This document shows, one piece after another, positions 35,678 to 46,780 of a DNA stretch of 64,000 nt. The notes below the pieces were generated by a model, which was not told the origin of the DNA, searched no databases, and saw only the letters and a program-made list of their open reading frames with translations. Both the position numbers and the translations under genes were made by a program. Where the stretch lies: positions 27,010,914-27,074,913 of the forward strand of contig OX326958.1 in assembly GCA_946800325.1 (NCBI GenBank), read 5' to 3'. How positions within the stretch are numbered: the stretch's first letter is position 1; every line of letters begins with the position of its first letter. The stretch is from Luzula sylvatica. Lineage: Eukaryota > Streptophyta > Magnoliopsida > Poales > Juncaceae.

Positions 35678-36399
35678 TCGGAATTTTCGTGTTCTGGAAT
35701 TTTCAGATTCGGACTTTGAATATCCCGAATTTTGTATTCCAGAATTTGAGATTCCAGAATTGTATTTTCCAGAACTTCCAGATTCCAGGTTTTAATTTAC
35801 CAGATTTTAAAAATCGGGATTTTAAATACCCTCAGAAAACCGGAATATTGAATCCAAAATCTATTTCCCAGTTTTCTTTTCCCAGATTTTGAAATTCAAG
35901 ATTTGGAATACCTTAAAAAAACTTGAATATCAAATCCTAATTTCTAAATCCAGAATTTAAAATCCAGAATTTGATATCCTGATTTTATATTTAGAATTTG
36001 TAATTCCGGATTTTAATCAACTTCAAAAAACCGAGAAAATGAATCCCGTCTCTTTATATGAACATCACGACCCATCATCAGAGGGGAAAAATGCAAAAAA
36101 ATGGAAGTTAAAAAATGGCGTCCCCTCTCTGGTCCCGTATTGTCGGCGGGCCACTGTGCCACCGGCGTCCGTTGACGAAACGGAGACCACAGATGTGTCC
36201 GGAATTATCCACTGAGTATAGAGAGATAGTACAAATTTTCTATAAACTTTTCTTTCTCTCTAATTTTGTGATCCGTTTAAGACCCGTTTTGATAAAAAAC
36301 GAAATTATCCGAAATTAACAGAAATTGGACGAGAGAAATCGTTTTAAACTCTATATACTTCGTTTCTCTTCCATCTAAACTTTGATTCGACATAGTTTC
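35127..36399 (-). other. untranslated leader of the copia element, low complexity
   Basis: Holds a run of 42 T at 35631-35672 (poly(A) on the element's strand) and, at about 35680-36030, a degenerate repeat of ATTCCAGAATTT-like words. A TACAG stretch just before the gag-pol frame resembles a 3' splice site. The leader is long for a copia element. Confidence 0.7.
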
Positions 36400-36411
36400 G
36401 CTCTGATACCA
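36400..36411 (-). promoter_or_regulatory. primer-binding site (tRNA-iMet type)
   Basis: TGGTATCAGAGC on the minus strand, two bases inside the 5' LTR end. This is the standard copia site complementary to the 3' end of initiator tRNA-Met. Confidence 0.93.
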
Positions 36412-36413
36412 AT

Positions 36414-36932
36414 TGTTGGGACGGTACCGACCGGTACCGTCAAACCTACGGACCTTGACAATGTGAATTCATTTAAATAAATATTGAACGGAAGCGTACC
36501 AGATTCCATTGGAGGAAGACAACGCCTTAGTCGCAAAGATTTGGAATTCCAAGCACTTTATGATCTCCAATTTGAAGAATCCTTCGGTTTCTTTTCTCCT
36601 ATGGATCTCTCTCTTTTCTTAATGGGGTGGAAAAGAGAATGTCAGAATATCATATGTGCTTGGGACCAACTTGCTTTTATAGCCATAAGGCATCTTTTCA
36701 CAAAGACGTACCTTTTGGGCTCCTAATGTGGGTTTTTCTATTTCAGCCCATCATAGAAATTAGAAACACACCACCAATAATTCTACACATCAAAAGCCCA
36801 CATCATAAATGACACATTAATGTTTACTTCATTTAACTAAAGTTGATCACTTTATTATAAACATATAATTAACAGTAATACAACACATAAATATTTAACA
36901 TATTAGTCCAACGTTGGATATATGATCCAACA
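36414..36932 (-). repeat. copia 5' LTR
   Basis: 519 bp, matching the 3' LTR except at about five positions. The promoter TATA box TATAAAAG reads on the minus strand at 36674-36681. Confidence 0.95.
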
Positions 36933-37953
36933 GAGAGATGAGCGGGGATTTCATTTTTTCTGCTCGCAACGATAAGAGGAAGGGCAACGCGTTGACACAT
37001 AGTGTGGCCACGTGCCGGCATTAGAGAATCCACTGTGGAGGGCTTTGAGAGTAGCAAGCTTATAAAATTAAAAGTGTTATATAATATGATGTTACCTAAT
37101 TTTACGGTATTACATATGAATATTCTAGTCGGGTCGTGTCGAGTCGGGTTCGAGTAGAATCGAGTCGAGTCGGTTTCGCGTCAACTTCGACTCAAGTTCG
37201 AGTTGAATCGAGTTCGAGCCGAGTCAAGCTCGAGCTCAGCCGAGTGGAGTTCGAGCAAAGTCGAATCAAATCCGAGGCACGTCGAGTCAAGTCAATAATG
37301 GGTCGAGTCGAGTCAATTATGAAAATAGTATATACTCTACTCGACTCGGATCGAACTCAACTCAACTCGACATACATAAGATTTAATAATATCAAATAAA
37401 ATATCATATGAAAAATAAACATAATAATATCACATAGTATATAAATATATCAAGTACTACATAAATATAAATATACATCTAACACTAAAATCGGTATCCG
37501 ATCCCCGAACATATTTATTTTGTTATCGACATGACTCGACTCGAACTCGACTCGACACGACTAGACTCGACTCGACATGACACGACTCGACTCGAACTCG
37601 ACCCGTAATGGATTCGACTCGACGCCGCTCATATTCGACTCGACTCGAGTCGGCTCGACTCGTCTAAGCTCGAAAGAAAAATTATGTTTTTTTATATTAA
37701 ATGAAGATGTTGTATAAAGTAATCCTGCAAATTGGAAATTTCATCCAAAATAACAAATATTGCACGTCAATTTTTTGCAAATAAAAAATATTTATTCAAA
37801 ATTACAAAATAAACTTTTTACATTCCAAATAAATATAGTTCTAATATAATGAAAATTAACTAGCCAAACTAACAATATAGTATTAAATGAAAACATAGCC
37901 GTCAATCGACTGCATAATAATGTCGTAGAGGTTCGATTCAGATGATTAGAATT

Positions 37954-38062
37954 TCAATTTCCCTTCTTGCTTTCTTCAATAGTCTTCCTTCCAAATGTAT
38001 TTGAAGACTCTAGCCATGTGCTTCCCCATCGCAAATTATGATCTGACTGAATCCCTTTTGTT
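37954..38062 (-). pseudogene. exon-like fragment repeated in every unit
   Basis: The minus strand reads TTGTAG (acceptor-like) then a 35-codon open stretch (KGIQSDHNLRWGSTWLESS, then NTFGRKTIEESKKGN, stop). The same segment recurs near 42016-42123, 45501-45609, 49010-49116, 56140-56246 and 59650-59756. Between units 0 and 1, three of the four substitutions noticed are synonymous. The protein family is not recognised. It may be a captured gene piece or a chance frame. Confidence 0.3.
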
Positions 38063-38264
38063 CTACAATATAATGACATGCATGAAATTAGAAAATTGGG
38101 GTAATGGTTATGTAAATTCATCTCTAAATTGCAATATGATCGAGTGGTTTGTACATATAATAATAAACAATAATGTTATACATTAATCGTAAAAATGATA
38201 AAAATGTGATTTAATGAAATAAATTTTGATGTTAGAATTGGCGGGTGCCTCCTATAAAGAAGAC

Positions 38265-38835
38265 ACCCTTAAAGATGGATGTCAACGGAGCGGTAGGGAT
38301 ACGGGTAAGTTCCCCCATATCCGAACCCGAAATCGTCACGGATCAATTTTATCCCACATACCCGAACTCACGAGTAAAATCAATCCGTACGCTCAAATAT
38401 ATTCGTTACCAGCTACCCGAACTCATGAATTGGGTAAGTATCGGGTTTGGGTACATTAGTTTTGGTAAATTGATATATGCGGATATCATTATTTGCCGTG
38501 CCCAAACCCGATGCGGGTAATGCTATCGAACATAACCAGCCAACCACACTTGGGTATTACTCGTTTGGGTATTACTCGTTTCGCTCGAGTATCGACGACT
38601 ACGGGTTATCGCATTTGATCCAATATACCCGAGCCCACGAGTAAAGATCAGGTTCAGGTACATTAGTTTTGGTAAATCGATATCTGCAGATATCGTTATT
38701 TGCCATACCCGAACCTGATGCTGGTAATGCTATCGAATATAACCAACCAACCAAACTGGTACGTTTTGGTTTTACTCGTTTCGTTCGAGTATCGACAACT
38801 GCGTGCTATTACCGCCCTGGACATCCTTAAGCATC
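38265..38835. repeat. embedded CCCGAAC/GGGTA block, hAT-like
   Basis: Dense ACCCGAAC, GGGTA and CGAGTA words, bounded by GGATGTCAACGGAGCGGTA on the left and TACCGCC(C)(C/T)GGACATCC on the right, which are roughly inverted. The flanks CCTTAAAG and CCTTAAGC could be an 8-bp duplication. The same block is in units at 42326, 45814, 49317, 56446 and 59956. Probably a non-autonomous hAT-type element carried inside the unit. Confidence 0.5.
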
Positions 38836-38866
38836 CTTATCTCAAGGGAACTTAAGATAAGGATGC
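38831..38866. repeat. perfect 12-bp hairpin, one per unit
   Basis: GCATCCTTATCT and its exact complement are separated by 12 nt. It is conserved at 42949-42984, 46430-46465, 49942-49977, 57069-57104 and 60582-60617. Confidence 0.85.
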
Positions 38867-39152
38867 GCTGCTTAAATGTGGAAACCACGCAGCTTTGTGT
38901 GTTTTTGTACTGTAGATCTCTCCAGGTATTTATAAGCCTTCTCAAGACCTTTTAATAGAAAACAAATATGGTGGGACTATCACAGAGAAGCTAGTTCCGT
39001 TCCCTTGTTTTTTCTAAACATAGACTCGTTATAGTGTACCCTTTCCAGGCCCAAATTTCTCCTTATTTGCAACTCTAACCGTAATCCTTATATTTTCCCT
39101 GAAAAATAATTCTATGTCATGACTATGATTAGAATATTTGGCTGGTTATTAA

Positions 39153-39752
39153 TGTTGGAACATTATTCCAACATTGGACTTATATGTAAAATATTATGTG
39201 TTGTAATATTGTCATTTAAATGTTTATTAATATAGTGATTAATTTTAGTTATAAAATTAAGCATTATATGTGTCAATTATGTTGTGGGCTTTTGATGTGT
39301 AGAATATTGTGGGTGGTGCTTCTATTTTCTTTGATGGGCTGAATTAGAAAATCCACATTAGGGAGCCCAAAAGGTACGTCTTTGTGAAAAGATGTCTTGT
39401 GGCTATAAAAGCAAATTGGTCCCAAGTACATATGATGAAAATCCATTCTTAAATCTGCCCCATTAAGATTAGAGAGAGAAAGATCAATTAGAGAAAAACA
39501 AAAAGGCTCTAAATTGGACATCATAAAGTATTTGGAATTCCATTCTTGCAACTAAGGGTTCATGGATGCAACAACGGTGATGGCGCGACATCAATTCGGA
39601 CGGATTCCATACGCTTCCGCATACGGTTAAGGTACGGTTTTATTTTGAGATAATTCGGTTGAATTCACATAGTTAGTACGGTCCGTTTGTACGGGCAAAA
39701 TTTAATTTATTATTTAATTAACGGGCGGTGCCGGATCGTCGCCGCCCTAACA
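39153..39752 (+). mobile_element. solo LTR related to the full-length copia element
   Basis: 600 bp, TGTTGGAACATT...GCCCTAACA, flanked by the 5-bp duplication ATTAA (39148-39152, 39753-39757). It aligns with the 519-bp LTR of the element at 30064-36932 in opposite orientation: shared GGGCTTTTGATGTGTAGAAT and TATAAAAGCAA (TATA box at 39414-39421). The other units read straight through the insertion site (for example 43261-43280). Confidence 0.92.
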
Positions 39753-39786
39753 ATTAATTCAATGCCATGACTATATATAAAAATTT

Positions 39787-42700
39787 GATGTTATATAATT
39801 TTATGATATTACATATGAATATTCTAGTCGGGTCCAGTCGAGTCGGATTCGAGAAGAATCGAGTCGAGTCGGTTTCGCGTCAACTTCGACCCGAATTCGA
39901 GTGGAATCGAGTTCGAGTCGAGTCGAGCTCGAGCCCAGCCGAGTGGAGTTCGGGCCAAGTGGAATTCAATTCGAGGCGAGTCGAGTTCGTGCCTAGATTT
40001 GTCCAATTTGAGATGAGCCTAGTCTGGTCGAGTCTATTACGTGTCGACTTCGAGTCGAGTAATGTCCAGTCGGGTCTGGTCGTGTCGAGCCGAGTCGAAT
40101 CGATTTCGGGTCAACTCGATTTCGGGTCGAGTTCGAGTTGATTTGAGTTGTCTCGAGTCGAGTAATGTCGACTCGAGTCGAGTCGAGTAATACCGACTCG
40201 AGTCGAGTCGTGTTCTAGTCGAGTCGAGTCGAAGGAGCTCGAGCCGAATCGAGTCGAGCTCGTGCCGTGTCTCGTACGAGTCGAGTCGGAGTTGGTACGA
40301 GTTGTCTCAAATCGAGTTTTGTGATAATCCACCAATATATTACATGACAAATTTGTTTATAAAAACACAATTTCCGTATTCAATCAACCAATCTTTTTCT
40401 ATCATACAATATTTAAAAATATTAAAAATATAATATTAAAAATAACTAATAATGATATTTAGAAACACTAAACATTGAATATATATCATAATATTCAAAA
40501 AATGTAAATATTCAAAACATATATTGTGTGATAAATAAACATAATATCACATAATCATTCATTCTTTTTCTATCACTGCATATTTACATATATTAAAATA
40601 AATAAATATATATTATATTTTTAGTATCATAAGATATGTTATTTTTCATATTGTACTATTTTAATATCTTTAAATATGTTCTGATAGAAAAAGTTTGAAC
40701 GGTTGTATTATACATTATACTTGACTCGAGTCAACTCGACTCGATACAAAAGATAGAAAATATCAAAAAAATATTATATGATAAATACACATAATACCAT
40801 CACATAGTCTATAAATATAATAATATACTACACAAACTATAAATATACATTCACTTTAAACGGTATGTGATCCGCGAACATATCAAGATACATTCACCAA
40901 AAACGGTATGTAATCCGCGAACGTATACTTTTTTTTCATTACCGATCATGACAATAGTATATACTCTACTCGACTTAACTCGGATCGAGCTCAACACAAC
41001 TCGACATACATAAGATATAATATATCAAATAAAATATCATATGAAAGTAAACATAATAATATCACATAGTATATAAATGTAAATATGCTAACAAGAATCC
41101 ATAAAAAAAATCCAAAAAAGAATACAAAGATAAAAAATTACTATTGAAATTAGCAAAATATATTCTTGTATTTATCAAAATATACTATTGAAAATATATT
41201 ATTTTATTCTCAATTTTAACTATGTTAACATATTAGATTCATCAGTATATTTTGCTTATTTGAATAATATATTTTGTTAGTTTCATCAATATATTTTATA
41301 CGCGTGGATTATTTTTTTGGATTCTCCTTAGCAAGCATGTATATAAATATATCAAGAACTACATAAATAATAAATATACATCTAACACTTAAATCGGTAT
41401 CCGATCCCCGAACAAATGTTTTTTGTCACAGACTCGACTCGACTCGACCGAGCTCGCTCGACACTACTTGGCTCGAATCCACTCGACACGACTCGACTCG
41501 AACTCGACCCGTAATGGACTCGACTCGACACGGCTCGAATTCGACTCGACTCGAGTCGGCTCGACTCGTCTTGGCTCGTACTCGACCTAATCAGCTCGAA
41601 AGAAAAAATGTGTTTTTTTTTTATATTATTCAGAATAAAATTGGGGATAATCTTCTAATTATAAATTAATTAGATCTTCAATTGTAATAATACGTATACA
41701 CCAGTACTAATACATTAAATTGCCTTAAAAATAGTATTAGATAAAAAATAGTATTAAATGAAGATGTTGTATGAAGTAATCCTGCAAATTGGAAATTTCA
41801 TCCAAAATAACAAATATTGCACGTCAATTTTTTCAAATAAAAAATATTTATTCAAAATTACAAAATAAGCTTTTTACATTTCAAATAAATATAGTTCTAA
41901 TATAATGAAAATTAACTAGCCAAACTAACAAATATAGTATTAAATGAAAACATAGCCGTCAATCGACTGCATCATAATAATAATGTCGTAGAGGTTCGAT
42001 TCAGATGATTAGACAATTTCTCTTCTTGCTTTCTTCAATAGTCTTTCTTCCAAATGTATTTGAAGACTCTAGCCAAGTGCTTCCCCATAGCAAATTATGA
42101 TCTGACTGAATTCCTTTTGTTCTACAATATAATGACATGCATGAAATAAGAAAATTAGGGTAATGGTTATGTAAATTAATCTCTAAATTGCAATATGATC
42201 GAGTGGTTTGTACATATAATAATAAACAATATTGTTATACATTAATCATAAAATGAAAAAAATGTGATTTAATGAAATAAATTTTGATGTTAGAATTGGC
42301 GGGCGCCTCCTATAAAGAAGACACCCTTAAAGATGGATGTCAACGGAGCGGTACGGATACGGGTAAGTTCTCCCATATCCGAACCCGAAATCGTTACGGA
42401 TAAATTTTATCCCACATACCCGAACTCACGAGTAAAATCAATTCGTACGCTCAAATATATTCGTTACCAGCTACCCGAAGTCATGAATTGGGTAAGGATC
42501 GGGTTTGGGTACATTAGTTTTGGTAAATTGATATATGCGGATATCGTTATTTGCCGTGCCCAAACCCGATGCGGGTAATGCTATCGAACATAACCAGCCA
42601 ACCACACTTGGGTATTACTCGTTTGGGTATTACTCGTTTCGCTCGAGTATCGACGACTACGAGTTATCGCATTTGATCCAATATACCCGAGCTCACGAGT

Positions 42701-43299
42701 AAAATCCAAACTTACCCACAAATATGTTCGTTACCGGCTACTTGAACTCATGAATCGGGTAAAGATCAGGTTCAGGTACATTAGTTTTGGTAAATTGATA
42801 TCTGCAGATATCGTTATTTGCCATACCCGAACCTGATGCTGGTAATGCTATCGAATATAACCAACCAACCAAACTGGTACGTTTTGGTTTTACTCGTTTC
42901 GTTCGAGTATCGACGACTGCGTGCTATTACCGCCCCGGACATCCTTAAGCATCCTTATCTCAAGGGAACTTAAGATAAGGATGCGCTGCTTAAATGTGGA
43001 AACCACGCAGCTTTGTGTGTTTTTTTACTGTAGATCTCTCCAGGTATTTATAAGCCTTCTCAAGACCTTTTAATAGAAAACAAATATGGTGGGACTATCA
43101 CAGAGAAGCTAGTTCAGTTCCCTTGTTTTTTCTAAACATAGACTTGTTATAGTATACCCTTTCCAGGCCCAAATTTCTCCTTATTTGCAACTCTAACCGT
43201 AATCCTTATATTTTCCCTGAAAAATAATTCTATGTCATGACTATGATTAGAATATTTGGCTGGTTATTAATTCAATGCCATGACTATATATAAAAATTT
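39787..43299. repeat. array unit 1 (3513 bp)
   Basis: Left TCGAG arm 39826-40315, AT-rich centre with a short mixed block near 40730, right CTCGA arm 41428-41605, then the exon-like fragment, embedded hAT-like block and hairpin. The arms run in opposite orientation and could fold back on each other. Confidence 0.9.
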
Positions 43300-46200
43300 G
43301 ATGTTATATAATTTTATGATATTACATATGAATATTCTAGTCGGGTCCAGTCGAGTCGGATTCGAGAAGAATCGAGTCGAGTCGGTTTCGCGTCAACTTC
43401 GACCCGAATTCGAGTGGAATCGAGTTCGAGTCGAGTCGAGCTCGAGCCCAGCCGAGTGGAGTTCGGGCCAAGTCGAATTCAATTCGAGGCGAGTCGAGTT
43501 CGAGCCTAGATTTGTCCAATTTGAGACGAGCCTAGTCTGGTCGAGTCTATTACGTGTCGACTTCGAGTCGAGTAATGTCCAGTCGGGTCGGGTCGTGTCG
43601 AGCCGAGTCGAATCGATTTCGGGTCGGGTTCGAGTGGATTTGAGTTGTCTCGAGTCGAGTAATGTCGACTCGAGTTGAGTCGTGTTCTAGCCGAGTCGAG
43701 TCGAAGGAGCTCGAGCGGAATCGAGTCGAGCTCGTGCCGTGTCTCGTACGAGTCGAGTCAGAGTTGGTACGAGTTGTCTCAAATCGAGTTTTGAGAAAAT
43801 CCACCAATATATTACATGACAAATTTGTTTATAAAAACACAATTTCCGTATTCAATCAACCAATCTTTTTCTATCATACAATATTTAAAAATATTAAAAA
43901 TATAACGTTAAAAATAACTAATAATGATATTTAGAAACACTAAACATTGAATATATATAATAATATTCTAAAAAAGTAAATATTTAAAACATATATTGTG
44001 TGATAAATAAACATAATATCACATAATCATTCATTCTTTTTCTATCACAGCATATTTACAGATATTAAAATAAATAAATATATATTATATTTTTAGTATC
44101 TTAAGATATGTTATTTTTCATATTGTACTATTTTAATATCTTTAAATATGTTCTGATAGAAAAAGATTGAACGGTTGTATTATACATTATACTTGACTCG
44201 AGTCAACTCGACTCGATACAAAAGATAGAAAAATATCAAAAAAATATTATATGATAAATACACATAATACCATCACATAGTCTATAAATATAATAATATA
44301 CTACACAAACTATAAATATACATTCACTTTAAACGGTATGTGATCCGCGAACATATCAAGATACATTTACCAAAAACGGTATGTAATCCGCGAACGTATA
44401 CTTTTTTTTCATTACCGATCATGACAATAGTATATACTCTACTCGACTTAACTCGGATCGAGCTCAACACGACTCGACATACATAAGATATAATATATCA
44501 AATAAAATATCATATGAAAATAAACATAATAATATCACATAGTATATAAATGTAAATATGCTAACAAGAATCCATAAAAAAAATCCAAAAAAGAATCCAA
44601 AGATCAAAATATACTATTGAAATTAGCAAAATATATTCTTGTATTTATCAAAATATACTATTGAAAATATATTATTTTATTCTCAATTTTAACTATGTTA
44701 ACATATTATATTCATCGGTATATTTTGTTTATTTGAATAATATATTTTGTTAGTTTCATCAATATATTTTATACGCGTGGATTCTTTTTTTGGATTCTCC
44801 TTAGCAAAACATGTATATAAATATATCAAGAACTACATAAATAATAAATATACATCTAACACTTAAATCGGTATCCGATCCCCGAACAAATGTTTTTTGT
44901 CACAGACTCGACTCGACTCGACCGAGCTCGCTCGACACGACTTGGCTCGAATCCACTCGACACGACTCGACTCGAACTCGACCCGTAATGGACTCGACTC
45001 GACACGGCTCGAATTCGACTCGACTCGAGTCGGCTCGACTCGTCTCGGCTCGACTCGTCTTGGCTCGTACTCGACCTAATCGGCTCGAAAGAAAAAATGT
45101 GTTTTTTTTTTTATATTATTCAGAATAAAATTGGGGATAATCTTCTAATTATAAATTAATTAGATCTTCAATTGTAATAATACGTATACACCAGTACTAG
45201 TACATTAAATTGCCTTAAAAATCGTATTAGATAAAAAATAGTATTAAATGAAGATGTTGTATGAAGTAATCCTGCAAATTGGAAATTTCATCCAAAATAA
45301 CAAATATTGCACGTCAATTTTTTGCAAATAAAAAATATTTATTCAAAATTACAAAATAAACTTTTTACATTCCAAATAAATATAGTTCTAATATAATGAA
45401 AATTAACTAGCCAAACTAACAATATAGTATTAAATGAAAACATAGCCGTCAATCGACTGCATAATAATGTCGTAGAGGTTCGATTCAGATGATTAGAATT
45501 TCAATTTCCCTTCTTGCTTTCTTCAATAGTCTTCCTTCCAAATGTATTTGAAGACTCTAGCCATGTGCTTCCCCATCGCAAATTATGATCTGACTGAATC
45601 CCTTTTGTTCTACAATATAATGACATGCATGAAATTAGAAAATTGGGGTAATGGTTATGTAAATTCATCTCTAAATTGCAATATGATCGAGTGGTTTGTA
45701 CATATAATAATAAACAATAATGTTATACATTAATCGTAAAAATGATAAAAATGTGATTTAATGAAATAAATTTTGATGTTAGAATTGGCGGGTGCCTCCT
45801 ATAAAGAAGACACCCTTAAAGATGGATGTCAACAGGGATACGGGTAAGTTCCCCCATATCCGAACCCGAAATCGTCACGGATAAATTTTATCCCACATAC
45901 CCGAACTCACGAGTAAAATCAATCCGTACGCTCAAATATATTCGTTACCAGCTACCCGAACTCATGAATTGGGTAAGGATCGGGTTTGGGTACATTAGTT
46001 TTGGTAAATTGATATATGCGGATATCATTATTTGCCGTGCCCAAACCCGATGCGGGTAATGCTATCGAACATAACCAGCCAACCACACTTGGGTATTACT
46101 CGTTTGGGTATTACTCGTTTCGCTCGAGTATCGACGACTACGGGTTATCGCATTTGATCCAATATACCCGAGCTCACGAGTAAAATCCAAACTTACCCAC

Positions 46201-46780
46201 AAATATGTTCGTTACCGGCTACTTGAACTCATGAATCGGGTAAAGATCAGGTTCAGGTACATTAGTTTTGGTAAATTGATATCTGCAGATATCGTTATTT
46301 GCCATACCCGAACCTGATGCTGGTAATGCTATCGAATATAACCAACCAACCAAACTGGTACGTTTTGGTTTTACTCGTTTCGTTCGAGTATCGACGACTG
46401 CGTGCTATTACCGCCCCGGACATCCTTAAGCATCCTTATCTCAAGGGAACTTAAGATAAGGATGCGCTGCTTAAATGTGGAAACCACGCAGCTTTGTGTG
46501 TTTTTTTACTGTAGATCTCTCCAGGTATTTATAAGCCTTCTCAAGACCTTTTAATAGAAAACAAATATGGTGGGACTATCACAGAGAAGCTAGTTCCGTT
46601 CCCTTGTTTTTTCTAAACATAGACTTGTTATAGTATACCCTTTCCAGGCCCAAATTTCTCCTTATTTGCAACTCTAACCGTAATCCTTATATTTTCCCTG
46701 AAAAATAATTCTATGTCATGACTATGATTAGAATATTTGGCTGGTAATTAATTCAATGCCATGACTATATATAAAAAATT
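43300..46780. repeat. array unit 2 (3481 bp)
   Basis: Same order as unit 1. Differs by a shorter left arm (about 43620-43700 lacks one TCGAG stretch), a longer right arm near 45040-45060 and a short loss near 45835. Confidence 0.9.

Larger units (their letters stand above)
30064..36932 (-). mobile_element. full-length Ty1/copia retrotransposon (Tnt1-like)
   Basis: 6,869 bp with two 519-bp LTRs and a 5-bp target duplication GAGAG at 30059-30063 and 36933-36937. On the minus strand the order is 5' LTR, tRNA-iMet primer site, leader of about 1.3 kb, one gag-pol frame, polypurine tract, 3' LTR. The LTRs differ at about five positions (about 1%), so the insertion is recent. Domain order protease-integrase-RT-RNase H is that of copia elements. 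The reading frame is open except for its start codon (see the CDS entry). Confidence 0.97.
37081..39786. repeat. array unit 0 (partial, carries a solo LTR)
   Basis: Begins with a left TCGAG arm (37127-37345), then a short centre and a right CTCGA arm (37530-37672); the interior is about 1.3 kb shorter than in full units. It continues with the common part (37680-39150). It lacks about 58 bp near 38645 relative to other units and has a 600-bp LTR inserted. Confidence 0.85.

Noticed and set aside
39767..40141. ORFs of 60-151 codons rich in SRVESSRVE or DSTRLDS across 37-63 kb, on both strands
   Set aside because: They are translations of TCGAG pentanucleotide repeats (15-bp periodicity keeps frames open), lack conserved domains and change with arm length between units.
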